From positions 25,484 to 89,483 of the forward strand of contig ML769659.1 in assembly GCA_009733575.1 (NCBI GenBank): DNA of 64,000 nucleotides, in the 5' to 3' direction. Made by a program: the position numbers and the translations under genes. Each line of letters opens with the position of its first letter. Position 1 is the stretch's first letter. This document shows positions 55,232 through 64,000 of this stretch, one piece after another. The DNA is from Gymnopus androsaceus JB14. Its lineage: Eukaryota; Basidiomycota; Agaricomycetes; Agaricales; Omphalotaceae. The notes under the pieces are model-generated. The model ran no database searches. It was given only the letters and a program-made list of their open reading frames with translations, and was not told the origin of the DNA.

Positions 55232-55335
55232 TAGCGAGCCTTTGGAGCGCTAACTAACTGGCACTCGTCCGTCCACGCTGCAAACAGTTGTCAAATGCCC
55301 AAGTACGCGTCTTTCAGCGTACAGAACACCCCAAA

Positions 55336-58300
55336 ATGCTGATCGTTTCCGCTAGATTCAGATGCATTATTGCGGGATGTGCGTATCCTACGGCATCTAC
55401 CAAGTCCTCGCATCCGCGAGCTTACCATTACAGTACCACAGTGACTTACAAGGGTAGGGCTTTCTTCTAGTCGTAATTTGTCATAATACTCATAATAAAA
55501 TATAGGCATCCGCATAACCGTTGAACGCATCGATTGCGTTCTCATTTGTCCTTGCGGTAATTCTGCACACAACCGACGTCATGTTGATAGCTTCAAGAAG
55601 ATATTCGACGATCACCCCAATCACACACCCAATCTTGATTTGGACTCAAAGTACGATGATCCCCATCTCGATCTCTACGTCGATCCTCGAAGCGGTAATC
55701 CCTCGAATCCTCCTACGTCTGCGTCCGCATCCTCCAACTTAGATGTTGCTAGTTCAAGCAACGCTCAGGCCTCTACTTCTGCAATTCAGGGCTCTTCTAG
55801 TGCGACCTCGCATGTGGACACAAAACCGATTGATTCATTGTCCTCTGCACTCATTGCGGAGCCTTGTCCTATGGACGTAGATCAGCATGACTGCGGTGAC
55901 GAAATGATTGAGGAAGGGGAACAGGAAGAGTGGGATGACGGTGAAATGCAGGAGTCTGGGGAGTTGCCAGAGAAGGAGAGCCGAATGGACGTTGACGAGC
56001 CAGAGGAAATACCGGAAGATGTACATATGCGTATTTCTACTCCTGCATTATCGGATATACCGCTGGAAGATCCTCCTTCAGAGGATGATGAAGGAAATTT
56101 CGATCCTGTCATTTCCGAAGACGTCGATTGGAACGAACCTCCTACAACCACTCCTCCAAATCCCTCTGAAGAAGATAAACAGTCTCTGATTAATCGCTTC
56201 GCTCCCCTTCCTGATGAAGCCAATGAGGAACTCGCTCGCAGCTTTCTGCTTGGGCATAAAATCGCAGTCGATCCTATCCAGCGTTGGTCAATATGCCTCG
56301 AATGTCGTCTTCCTGTAAATTGGGCGACAATACACAGTCATCGCCATCATGAACACCACTCTAGGTTTTCACGGATTGCACGCACTGCCGGTGCCTTTGT
56401 GGAATTCCCCTCCGAAGAAGCGATTGTTGAAAGACTTTTGACTCTACGAGCACATCAACCATTACCGTATACTACTGAGCCAATTGCGCTAGTTGATGGA
56501 TTAGATGTTAAAACATGTTTTAAATGTCTTTTTCCTGGCTGTGACAAGATCTACGTGTCCCAGCGTTCTTTTAACAATCACTGGAGACTCTCACCGTCCC
56601 ACACTGGACGTCGCACAAAAGCCTCGGTAAAGGTCCATCCACTAGGAGGGATGATGTTCTCGAAGCAGTACGCGGAAATCACGGACCCCCCGACTGATTA
56701 TGAATCCGACAAAGCGTTCGCGCAAATCATGGCGCAATCCAAGGAATCGGGTATCGGTGATCCATCTACAACTGGAGGTCCCGCGCAGAAAGCCTCTGCC
56801 ATGAGCGACATCTACAACGAATTCAAATGGAATGAAATCATCGAGGGCGCGAATTTTGAAGACGTTCGACGTTCAGCTCTCCTTCCAGACCCTTCTGCAG
56901 AACCCGTTTATCATCGTATTGTCAAAGGAGCTTATGACTACTACTGGAGCGTGATCCCGCAATTAGAAAATCTCGGAGTTACCGTCCGTCGATGGATACG
57001 GTCTCTCAGAGAAGGGTAAGTCCTTTTTTTTTGTCTTTGCCTCAACGCAACTACAACTCGAACCTTTACAGGGACATCCGAAGCGTTCCATTTCGCAGAT
57101 TGCAGGAACATGGAAGCATGGACATCAACTCCAACTATCTCGGTACCTTTCTAGTTTTTCTTTTGCGCAATATCGACAAGCCAATACCGCATTTCCCAAT
57201 AAACCTTCATCCCGACGCTCATACAGCTCTCCTCGCTTTGAAATCCTGTGTCCAAGTGGCTCGGACCATTCCAGAGGATGTCAAGTGTAAGGAACGCCTT
57301 AGCATCGCCATTCACGACGCTGTATGGACGTTCCTCTCGAATCCATCCAGAGAATTCCTCGCCAACCGTCAGAGGTGTCCATTGTTACGTTTTTTTGTCG
57401 CGTCTCATATTATAGATGAGTATGGGACACTGGGACCAATCACTCAGGTTACGCCTCGGATCTCACGTATACAGTGGTGCTTTCGTGCCACAGGATGCAA
57501 TGTGATTATTCGCAGAAAAGGGGAATTCGACGACCAAGATTTCAAGTAAGTGCAACTGCAGTTAAATGAAATCTAGTCTAAATTAACACGTCTTCAAGGA
57601 CTTATCAAGAACTCGTCCAAGACTATCTCACAGATGGTCCAAATACCGCTTTCACAACTATGCGCGAGACCAAGAACCGATTTGACAGCGTCGTTGCATC
57701 CATGCCCATGATTGCACGATTCAGCTGGGACTACGACTACAAGGTTATCAGTATGGACGGATCTCCCATCCCTGTACAAACCCTTCTAAATTCCTGGCAG
57801 TCTTGCCTGGTGAAACTCTCGACCTCTGTCCACAAATTGTTTCGTGGCTTTGCCTACGATGACATCCTCTCCATAATCGACGCCAAACTTATTCCTATCC
57901 CTGAAGAAGCACCAAATTGGATGAGTGACTCGCGCATGCAGCTCGACTATCTCTACTCATTCATTGGCGAGGATCGTAACCGGCTCAAGCCTTTCCGCAA
58001 TGCGTTTTTGAAGTATCTCGTCAATGACCGTGCATTGTTCAATCAAGTCAACGGAGAGATTTACCCAATCACCAACGCGATCTGGGGATGGTTTGCGGAT
58101 TTGCAGGATGTAGTGAATCTGATGTGGTATCTCTGTCATGTCACTTCCCCTGGAACTGGACGTGGAAGAGAATGGGAAAACATTTACTACGCTAATCATC
58201 CTTCCCATCCCAAAAACCTCCACTGCATGAATGGTATTGCTGGTTTTGAAAATCGTTACAACAAGAATCAGTTCGTCAAGGGCCATTCCGAGTGCATTCT

Positions 58301-60994
58301 CCGTACACCTGCCTGGCAAGTCATGCGGTTCATGATTGTTGTCCTCACTTGCGCCTATTAAGCAGCTGCTCACGTTGGGAACACTGTCCAGATGAAAAAG
58401 GAGTATTGCGACAACTACCTTTTCCACGTATTTCTCCGTTATGGGAAACCTATGACTTCGTTTGACTATTCAAAGTACCTCATGCAGATCACGCAGAGTA
58501 CCATTGGTCTAGCGCTCGGTCTACGTGATTATCGGCAGCTCGATACAGCTCTCCTTAACCAGCTTGCTCGACTTTCCCTCGAAAAGGCAGATCAGGAAGA
58601 TCTTGAGGTAGAGGAGATGCACTTGATGTCTGGTCATTCCGCTCAAACAGCCAGGGCCCACTACGGTGTCAGCTCAACGGAATCCACCAGCTTTATTTCT
58701 TCAGATCTTGTCGCGTCTCAGCAGCGTAAAGCTCTAATATGGCAGGGTGCGATTGGTTTTCTCCATCCTCACATACGGTCAAAAGCTGCCAATGTTCCAG
58801 TAAGATCTTTATTCATTCGTCACAACCATTTTCTAATTTTTTTCCGCACTAGTCCTCCGATTCCAGTATCACTTTTTCACCCAAAGTGATGCAGCAGGCA
58901 CTTGCTCCGATATTCAAGTCCATTATAAACGAATCCAAGAAAGAAGTACTTGACGCGATCAACCAGGGAATCAACGACCTGAAGCATCATATTTCGGAAA
59001 CCGCAATTTCAAGCAACCACCAAATGTTGGAAAATCTTACAGGGCGTTCCGCAATTCCTTCCTATCCCGCTCCAGCTATCCGAGTACCTCCAGGTCTCAA
59101 GGCTCTTGTTCACAGGACTTGTTTTCCCCACCTCCCAATCTTTGAGTTCTCGTCTCCTCAACAGGCTGAAGCGGTCGGTAGCGTTATTACGCAGGACCAT
59201 ACATTTGTTGTTCTTCCGACTGGAGGTGGAAAGAGTATTGCGTTTTTCGCAGCTCCCGTCGTGAAACCTGGATGCTACATCGTTATTCTACCCCTGATCT
59301 CTTTGCTTCAGGATATGAAACGTCGAGCGGACAAGTTTGGATATCAGTCGATTATATGGCTCGAGGATACGTTCGACTTTTCGCAACCAGGACTTATACT
59401 CGTACCTGCCCACCAAGCTGGAACAGATCAATTTCGGAACTGGACACATCTGCAGGGCGTACGGAAACATATTCGGAGGATATTCGTTGATGAGTGCCAT
59501 CATATCATCATGGACAAAGCTTTCCGTGAATGCTTTGAACGACTCGTTTTTCTGACCAAACTTGGGATTCCTTTCACCTTCCTTTCAGCCACTCTCCGTC
59601 CAGCGGATATGCCAGAAATTATCCGCACCCTACAGATATCCCCCCAGGCTCCCATCCGCGAGATTCGAGCGTACACTGTCCGACTCAACCACATCTATAG
59701 CCACGAACGGGTTACTCGTGAATGTCTAGAAACCTCTATTCTATCATGGGTTGAACCACGAAAGATGTTGGAAGGGTTGAGCAGGGCGATAATCTATGTT
59801 TCTAGTCGGAAACAAGCGGAAGAGATTGCAGATATGTTATCCGTGCATTATCTGCATTCGGGTCTATCAAGAGAAGAAAAAGGAAATGTTGCGCAGAGAT
59901 GGCGAGATGGCGCTGAACATTCCCACCGAGTTTTGGTTGCCACGTCTGCTTTCGGGGAAGGGATAGACTGGCCAACGGTGGCATGGGTGCTGTCGATTAA
60001 TCCTTTTGGGATTATATGTTTGGTTCAGTGGGAGGGACGAGCTGGTCGTGACGGTTCACCTGTAGAATGTCACACAATATTCAGCAGGTTGCCAGTGCTA
60101 GATATACGAATCCGGGGCGATCCAAAGGGAGTCGTTGCACTTATCAAACGGCTTACTGGACCGGATTGTGTTCGACTCTCGCACGAGTCTCTGGACAGAG
60201 AAGTTCACTCTTGTTCAGCGTTGGCTGGAGCTCAGCTATGTCAGAACTGTCGAAAGGTAAGTCGTGCGTATGTTTTCCTCTGAAGCCAGATGCTCATCCG
60301 TGACTAGGCACTACCTGATGATCTGGCTGGCCCTTCTGTCATTCGTCTAGACAGGAAACTCATGAAATGGCCCGAATCAAGGCCAAATCCTATCATCAAT
60401 CCCGATTTACCTCTCTACAACGTAGCTAATAGTGCCATTCCGCTGCAGCAACAATTTTCAGCTCGCGATCATGCAATCAACGAATTCGAAAAGGTTCTTG
60501 ATCTTATATCCGCTCGAGGATGCATCTATTGCTTTGTGGACGGGACTACACATCTGGAAGACACGGTCCATAACTTCCACCTCAAGTATAACCTCTTGCG
60601 ACAAAAGTTCAAAAACTCTGTAACTAAAGGGCTCAAAGACGGTTTGTCCATGCCGCCTAATATCCATGTACCGTATTGTTATACTTGCTGGGTGCCCTTT
60701 CGACAAGTTGGCAGTAATCACCCGATTCCTGAAATTGGACAGGAATGGGATGAATCAAAATGTCCGTACTATACCATCGAGAAAGCGATCGTGCCCACTC
60801 TCATATCATACATCTGGGGAAAAGATGAGATCATGCAGAAGATTGAAGTCGAATTGGGGGTGTCGTGGAGAGATCAAGGGGAGGCTCAGCGGAGGGATTG
60901 GAGCGTTAAAATATTTATGGCAATAATAGTGGGTAAAAATTATCTCTCAGTACACCACTCTTTTAGAATACACTGTTTTCCCCAACCTAATTGA
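55336..60994 (+). CDS. Tyrosine-recombinase-like / RecQ-like helicase fusion, with one in-frame stop
   Basis: Exons 55336-55453, 55506-57015, 57072-57545, 57599-58799, 58853-60256 and 60308-60994, all GT-AG with consistent phases, give 1797 residues. Residues 10-25 and about 60-80 hold Cys/His zinc-binding patterns (CIIAGC; CPCG...H..H). About 300-325 has CLEC...HSHRHHEHH, and about 376-405 has a C2H2-like finger CLFPGCDKIYVSQRSFNNHW. About 930-1060 resembles the C-terminal part of a tyrosine recombinase: GLRDYRQLDTALLNQL (R1010, R1013), then LMSGHSAQTARAHYG (H1047, candidate nucleophile Y1056). Residues 1223-1229 are PTGGGKS (Walker A), 1314-1317 DECH, 1346 SATL, and 1493-1502 QWEGRAGRDG, the RecQ-type motif VI. 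Codon 955 is TAA (58359-58361) with the frame otherwise open on both sides. Similar recombinase-helicase proteins occur near telomeres and in mobile DNA of fungi; that comparison is from memory. The stop suggests very recent inactivation or a sequence error. Confidence 0.75.
58359..58361 (+). other. In-frame TAA within the recombinase-like domain
   Basis: The reading frame runs ...VVLTCAY, TAA, AAAHVGNTVQMKKEY... with no frame change on either side. No GT-AG intron within about 60 nt would remove the stop and keep phase. One base change would restore an open frame of 1797 residues. Confidence 0.85.
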
Positions 60995-62370
60995 TGTCTC
61001 AAGCACACCACCCCTTACTCCTATGGGTACATGCTACCCCTTCATAACCTATATACAACTGCACCCTATGTTTGATCTCAGTGCATGTCATGTACTCCCA
61101 ACATATATTGAATCATAACCTACATCTAAGCTCAGTACATGTACTGAATGCAGCCTATGTTCAGTGCCAATTGATGTTTGAACTCAGTGCATGCAATGTA
61201 TTCACAACCTATCTTGAATCATAACCCAATGCAAGCTATGTTCAACCCCAATCCATGTTTGAACTCAATGCATGCCATGTATTCACAGTGTATGTTGAAT
61301 CATAACCTATGTTCAATCTCAGTGCATGCTGAGCTTATTTCAAGGCACTGCATTTCCTGTGATGTATAATCCAAGGTAAACTTGGGGTATTCATTATAAT
61401 ATATCAGCAAAACCTGGGAGATGATTATAGGAGCAATAGCAAGCCATAGCAGGTCATAGCAGCCATAGTCCTGCCCATAGCAGCCTGCTATGGGTTCCAA
61501 CGTCCTATGGCTTGCTATGAGCTTCTACGGGATCACAAAGCTGTCAACCCATTTTGGCATCTTATTATCTCAGTGTCACCGCTTGACAGCTGTTGTTTTC
61601 TCCCACCAACACTACATAATGCATCATTGTAAATTAGACTTTGACAAGCTCTGTTTTTTCCCCCCCAAGTCAATCCTGAGCCACTTTGGTTTGGACTATG
61701 GTAAGTAGTTACATTTAAGCAATGTCTCTGACAGTGTGAGGATCACCACCTACAGAACCAGGCAATGTGTGATGATTTGTGACGTTTTGGATTGTAGCAT
61801 CTGTCTGTTGAAAGATACACTCGCAATCATGGACACATGATCAGGTACTTTGTACCGTGATATTCAACATTGGCTTACCAATCACCAGAATCACATTCCT
61901 ATGTATTGATATCATTTGATTAATGTCATTCGCTATTTACGTACATGTGGTTATAGCTAGGATATCAACTGCTGATGTATATACATACATCACATTGTAG
62001 GGACCATTGTCCACATGGACACTTACCAATACTGTACCTATTATTAGATTTAGGGTACTGTACAGTTTTACAGACATTTAGTATATAAGCTGTAGTAGTT
62101 TACTTGTAGTCCCCATTGCTCTGCATAACTACTGCTTCACTGTCTTATCTGACAATACTAAGCTCTCTCAAAACTGTGTTATCTCTCAAGCTCTACACTT
62201 GGTTAGTAATGTGATTTCACTATTTGGTCTCACTTGCTGTTCAACAGGTTATGGGCCCCAAGTCTGTTTGACGAAGGTCTTACAACCATTGCAACTTTGT
62301 CAAATGGTTGATCGCATTAACAAACAATTCTGGTCACTCTTAACCGAGTGTATTAGAAAGTTCAAGCTTG
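60995..62370. repeat. About 100-bp tandem repeats and a palindromic repeat end, no gene
   Basis: At 61055-61335 there are three diverged copies of a roughly 100-bp unit (GTTTGAACTCAGTGCATGC, TGTATTCACAACCTAT, TTGAATCATAACC). At 61403-61418 is ATCAGCAAAACCTGGG, the same end as the element at 34724. It is followed by a palindrome ATAGCAAGCCATAG...CTATGGCTTGCTAT (61434-61520). Downstream to 62370 only short frames are seen. Confidence 0.6.
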
Positions 62371-62375
62371 TGGTG

Positions 62376-62414
62376 CACCTAACCCCTAACCCCCCCCCCT
62401 AACCCCCCCTTTAC
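62376..62414. repeat. C-rich telomere-like repeats (CCCTAA type)
   Basis: CACCTAACCCCTAACCCCCC followed by more C and CCTAACCCCCCC: degenerate CCCTAA units with C runs. Orientation is that of a left chromosome end. It pairs with the G-rich block at 63496. Confidence 0.8.
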
Positions 62415-62502
62415 CCCTCCATTCATCGACATATCTCCTGCTGTTCCTCCCCACCCCGTTATCTACACAGGGGTACCCGCTACGTTCAGGCGCTATGCTG
62501 CC

Positions 62503-63507
62503 ATGGGTCGTTATGTCCAAAGCTTTCTCTCGTCGAACGTACTTGGTAGCTTTAGCGATCAATTTCAATCAACCCAAAGCATAGCGGTCCCGTCCTCTTC
62601 TCAACTTGTAGCGTCCTCTACTCAACTCGTGGCTCAACCTATTCCAAAGTCCAAACCGACAGTGGGATCAGCATGGATTCCTCAAGAGTTGAGGGACCTC
62701 GATCCCTGCTCTACACAGCCTGTACCTTTGCCCTCATCCAAAAGGCAGAAGCTGACGGATTCTTCCACTATCAGGACACAATCCGCTCACAACAAGTTTA
62801 CGGAAATACGGTCAATGTTCATTCCTAGCCCTCTGCGCCGTTGGGACACAGCTCACGAACATCTCAAAAAGCTGTGGCCCTTCCTCGAACAACCCAAACT
62901 TGACTATGTTGTACCAGACATCTCGATGTTTTTCGACACGCAACAAAACTTGAGGACTACACTGGTACTCATGTGGCTTAGGGTCCGACCAATAATTCTG
63001 TGGAAGCTTGGATCGCCGGGTTCGACTGGCACGTCATTCTATTCCAATAAAGAATGGCGTGGCATGCTTGAATACATGACAGGCACGTATAGCCTTGGGG
63101 AGTCGTCGAGAATGGGTAGCAAGCGGAAGAAGATGGGTGTCGTTTTAACTGAGCTTATTGCTCGGTCTAAGGTTGATGGCGTCCGCCTAGAAACTGATAA
63201 CCTTGGGGAGGCACCACCGAGATGGAACGGTCTAGTGCTAAATGAATCCAAACTTTTGGTCACAGTAGTCAGGGAGATCTTGTGGGAGTTGAACGAACTA
63301 TCTTTTCGGTATGAGCTTCTAGCTCTAGACCGGAAACTTATTCCAGAGCTCCAGGGGGATGGCAGGGAGGACGATGAACAACGAACCGAATGGCAGAATC
63401 GTGAAGATCTCATTGCTAATTGCTGGCCAGGGCCCATTTTCCAAGTTCGCACTAAATATCCAGGACTATCCGCAAACACTGATGTTTCACAACGCAGGGG
63501 GGGTTAG
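62503..63507 (+). CDS. 334-codon ORF between opposed telomere-like repeats
   Basis: A single open frame from ATG 62503. The frame is also open further upstream, right to the C-rich repeats (TPPFIDISPAVPPHPVIYTG), so the protein may have been longer. Residues 1-90 are Ser/Gln/Pro-rich with a basic SSKRQK patch. The remainder looks globular, with a Trp/Leu-rich core (TTLVLMWLRVRPIILWKLGS, VVREILWELNELSFRYELLA). The last residues, SQRRGG, are encoded by the G-rich repeat itself, so the natural C-terminus was probably cut. I do not recognise the family. It has the look of a repeated agaricomycete protein rather than a housekeeping enzyme. Confidence 0.55.
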   Translation: MGRYVQSFLSSNVLGSFSDQFQSTQSIAVPSSSQLVASSTQLVAQPIPKSKPTVGSAWIPQELRDLDPCSTQPVPLPSSKRQKLTDSSTIRTQSAHNKFTEIRSMFIPSPLRRWDTAHEHLKKLWPFLEQPKLDYVVPDISMFFDTQQNLRTTLVLMWLRVRPIILWKLGSPGSTGTSFYSNKEWRGMLEYMTGTYSLGESSRMGSKRKKMGVVLTELIARSKVDGVRLETDNLGEAPPRWNGLVLNESKLLVTVVREILWELNELSFRYELLALDRKLIPELQGDGREDDEQRTEWQNREDLIANCWPGPIFQVRTKYPGLSANTDVSQRRGG

Positions 63508-63520
63508 GGGGTTAGGGTTA
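63496..63520. repeat. G-rich telomere-like repeats (TTAGGG type)
   Basis: GCAGGGGGGGTTAGGGGGTTAGGGTTA: degenerate TTAGGG units in the orientation of a right chromosome end, mirroring the C-rich block at 62376-62414. Confidence 0.8.
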
Positions 63521-63536
63521 TACAGGAGATGAAAAA

Positions 63537-63645
63537 GTGGATGTAGGGTTTGGCTAGGGCTTCTCGATTAGGGAAACCCTACACTGCCACACAGGCAAGA
63601 GCTTCTTGTTTAGGAAAACCCTACACTGCCACACAGGCAAGGACT
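63537..63645. repeat. Two tandem copies of a 43-47 bp CCCTACACTGCCACAC repeat
   Basis: GCTTCTCGATTAGGGAAACC then CTACACTGCCACACAGGCAAG appears twice in tandem. The CTACACTGCCACAC core is shared with 24571-24583. Confidence 0.75.
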
Positions 63646-63824
63646 CTTTGGTGGCATAGATATATGGATGGAATACGGGGTGAATTGGGGGTGAGACAAC
63701 TGACTTGTAGCCTGGCGGGGTCTGGGTGGATGCTATGGTCAACTTGGATGTGGATGGGAGAGATAGATACATGGCTTAGGGGGTTAATGGATCATCCTAG
63801 GGATGGACTAGGGATTGAAACCCT

Positions 63825-63990
63825 AGGGTAGGGTAGGGTAGGGTAGGGCAGGGTAGGGTAGGGCAGGGGAGGGTAGAGCAAAGTAGGGCAGGGCAGGATA
63901 GGGCAGGGTACAATAGGGTATGGTAGGGTATGGTAGAATAGAGTATAGTGAGGTAGGGTACAGTAGGGCAAGGCAGGGTAGGATAGTATG
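63825..63990. repeat. Degenerate TAGGG/CAGGG tandem repeats at the window end
   Basis: GGGTAGGGTAGGGTAGGGCA and similar for about 165 bp, period about 5, decaying towards 63990. The 67-codon minus-strand frames here (Pro/Leu/Thr/Tyr repeats) are products of the repeat. It is a telomere-like variant (TAGGG rather than TTAGGG). Confidence 0.85.
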
Positions 63991-64000
63991 AACATTGCAC

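Noticed and set aside
55336..60994. Starship captain (DUF3435-type tyrosine recombinase)
   Set aside because: The recombinase-like region is fused to a RecQ-type helicase and lacks the DUF3435 layout that I would recognise; Starships are also a feature of ascomycetes (Pezizomycotina).
63792..64000. Two 67-codon minus-strand frames rich in Pro, Leu, Thr and Tyr
   Set aside because: Both are translations of the TAGGG/CAGGG repeat and occupy different frames over the same bases.

Overview
This window is nuclear DNA of a filamentous fungus, most likely an agaricomycete (mushroom-type basidiomycete). The support is gene structure (many 45-60 nt introns with GTRNGT donors and YAG acceptors), protein content (an Msb1/Mug8-type morphogenesis protein, agaricomycete-type P450 and DUF2235 remnants, a Rieske-DUF455 fusion), and TTAGGG/TAGGG-like repeats. 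I cannot name the species. There is one 25-N assembly gap (26317-26341).

Layout. 1-20.6 kb: a large inverted duplication. The right arm carries an intact eight-exon Msb1/Mug8-like gene (12004-18428, 1768 codons, every intron phase consistent). The left arm carries its decayed twin on the other strand (about 815-5738). Between and beside the arms are broken copies of an NAD(P)-dependent SDR gene (6225-6780, 9949-10359, 19390-20578), a cytochrome P450 pseudogene (about 7385-8960) and a tRNA-Gly gene with a tRNA-Gly pseudogene. 21-30 kb: repeat-rich. It holds a TA-target MITE with 87-bp inverted termini, a Rieske-DUF455 gene cut short, a 31-nt minisatellite, telomere-like repeats at the gap, a 165-bp tandem array, a hAT-type MITE with a perfect 8-bp target duplication and, 1 bp further on, a solo LTR with a 5-bp target duplication. 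30-38 kb: a degenerate TKL-type protein kinase, a 793-bp element with exact 16-bp terminal inverted repeats and a 5'-truncated DUF2235 gene. 39-47 kb: three paralogues of an unrecognised gene family that share intron positions and phases (40373, 41593, 46178), plus a broken secreted-protein gene. 47-50 kb: remnants of a repeat-associated protein, an unrecognised minus-strand gene and a Dma1-like FHA pseudogene.

54.4-61 kb is the most interesting part: a six-exon reading frame (55336-60994, 1797 residues) that appears to fuse N-terminal zinc fingers, a tyrosine-recombinase-like domain and a RecQ-like SF2 helicase. It is interrupted by a single in-frame TAA. It is divergent from a small two-exon gene across a region containing seven copies of a 16-bp palindrome in two opposed clusters. 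From 62.3 kb to the end there is a 334-codon ORF bracketed by CCCTAA-type repeats on its left and TTAGGG-type repeats on its right, as at the ends of a linear chromosome, followed by degenerate TAGGG repeats. RecQ-like helicases near telomere-type repeats suggest a subtelomeric or formerly subtelomeric location. That is inference.

Apart from the Msb1-like gene, the three-member family, the recombinase-helicase frame and the 334-codon ORF, almost every recognisable gene here is broken. The window reads as one housekeeping gene in a mobile-element graveyard.
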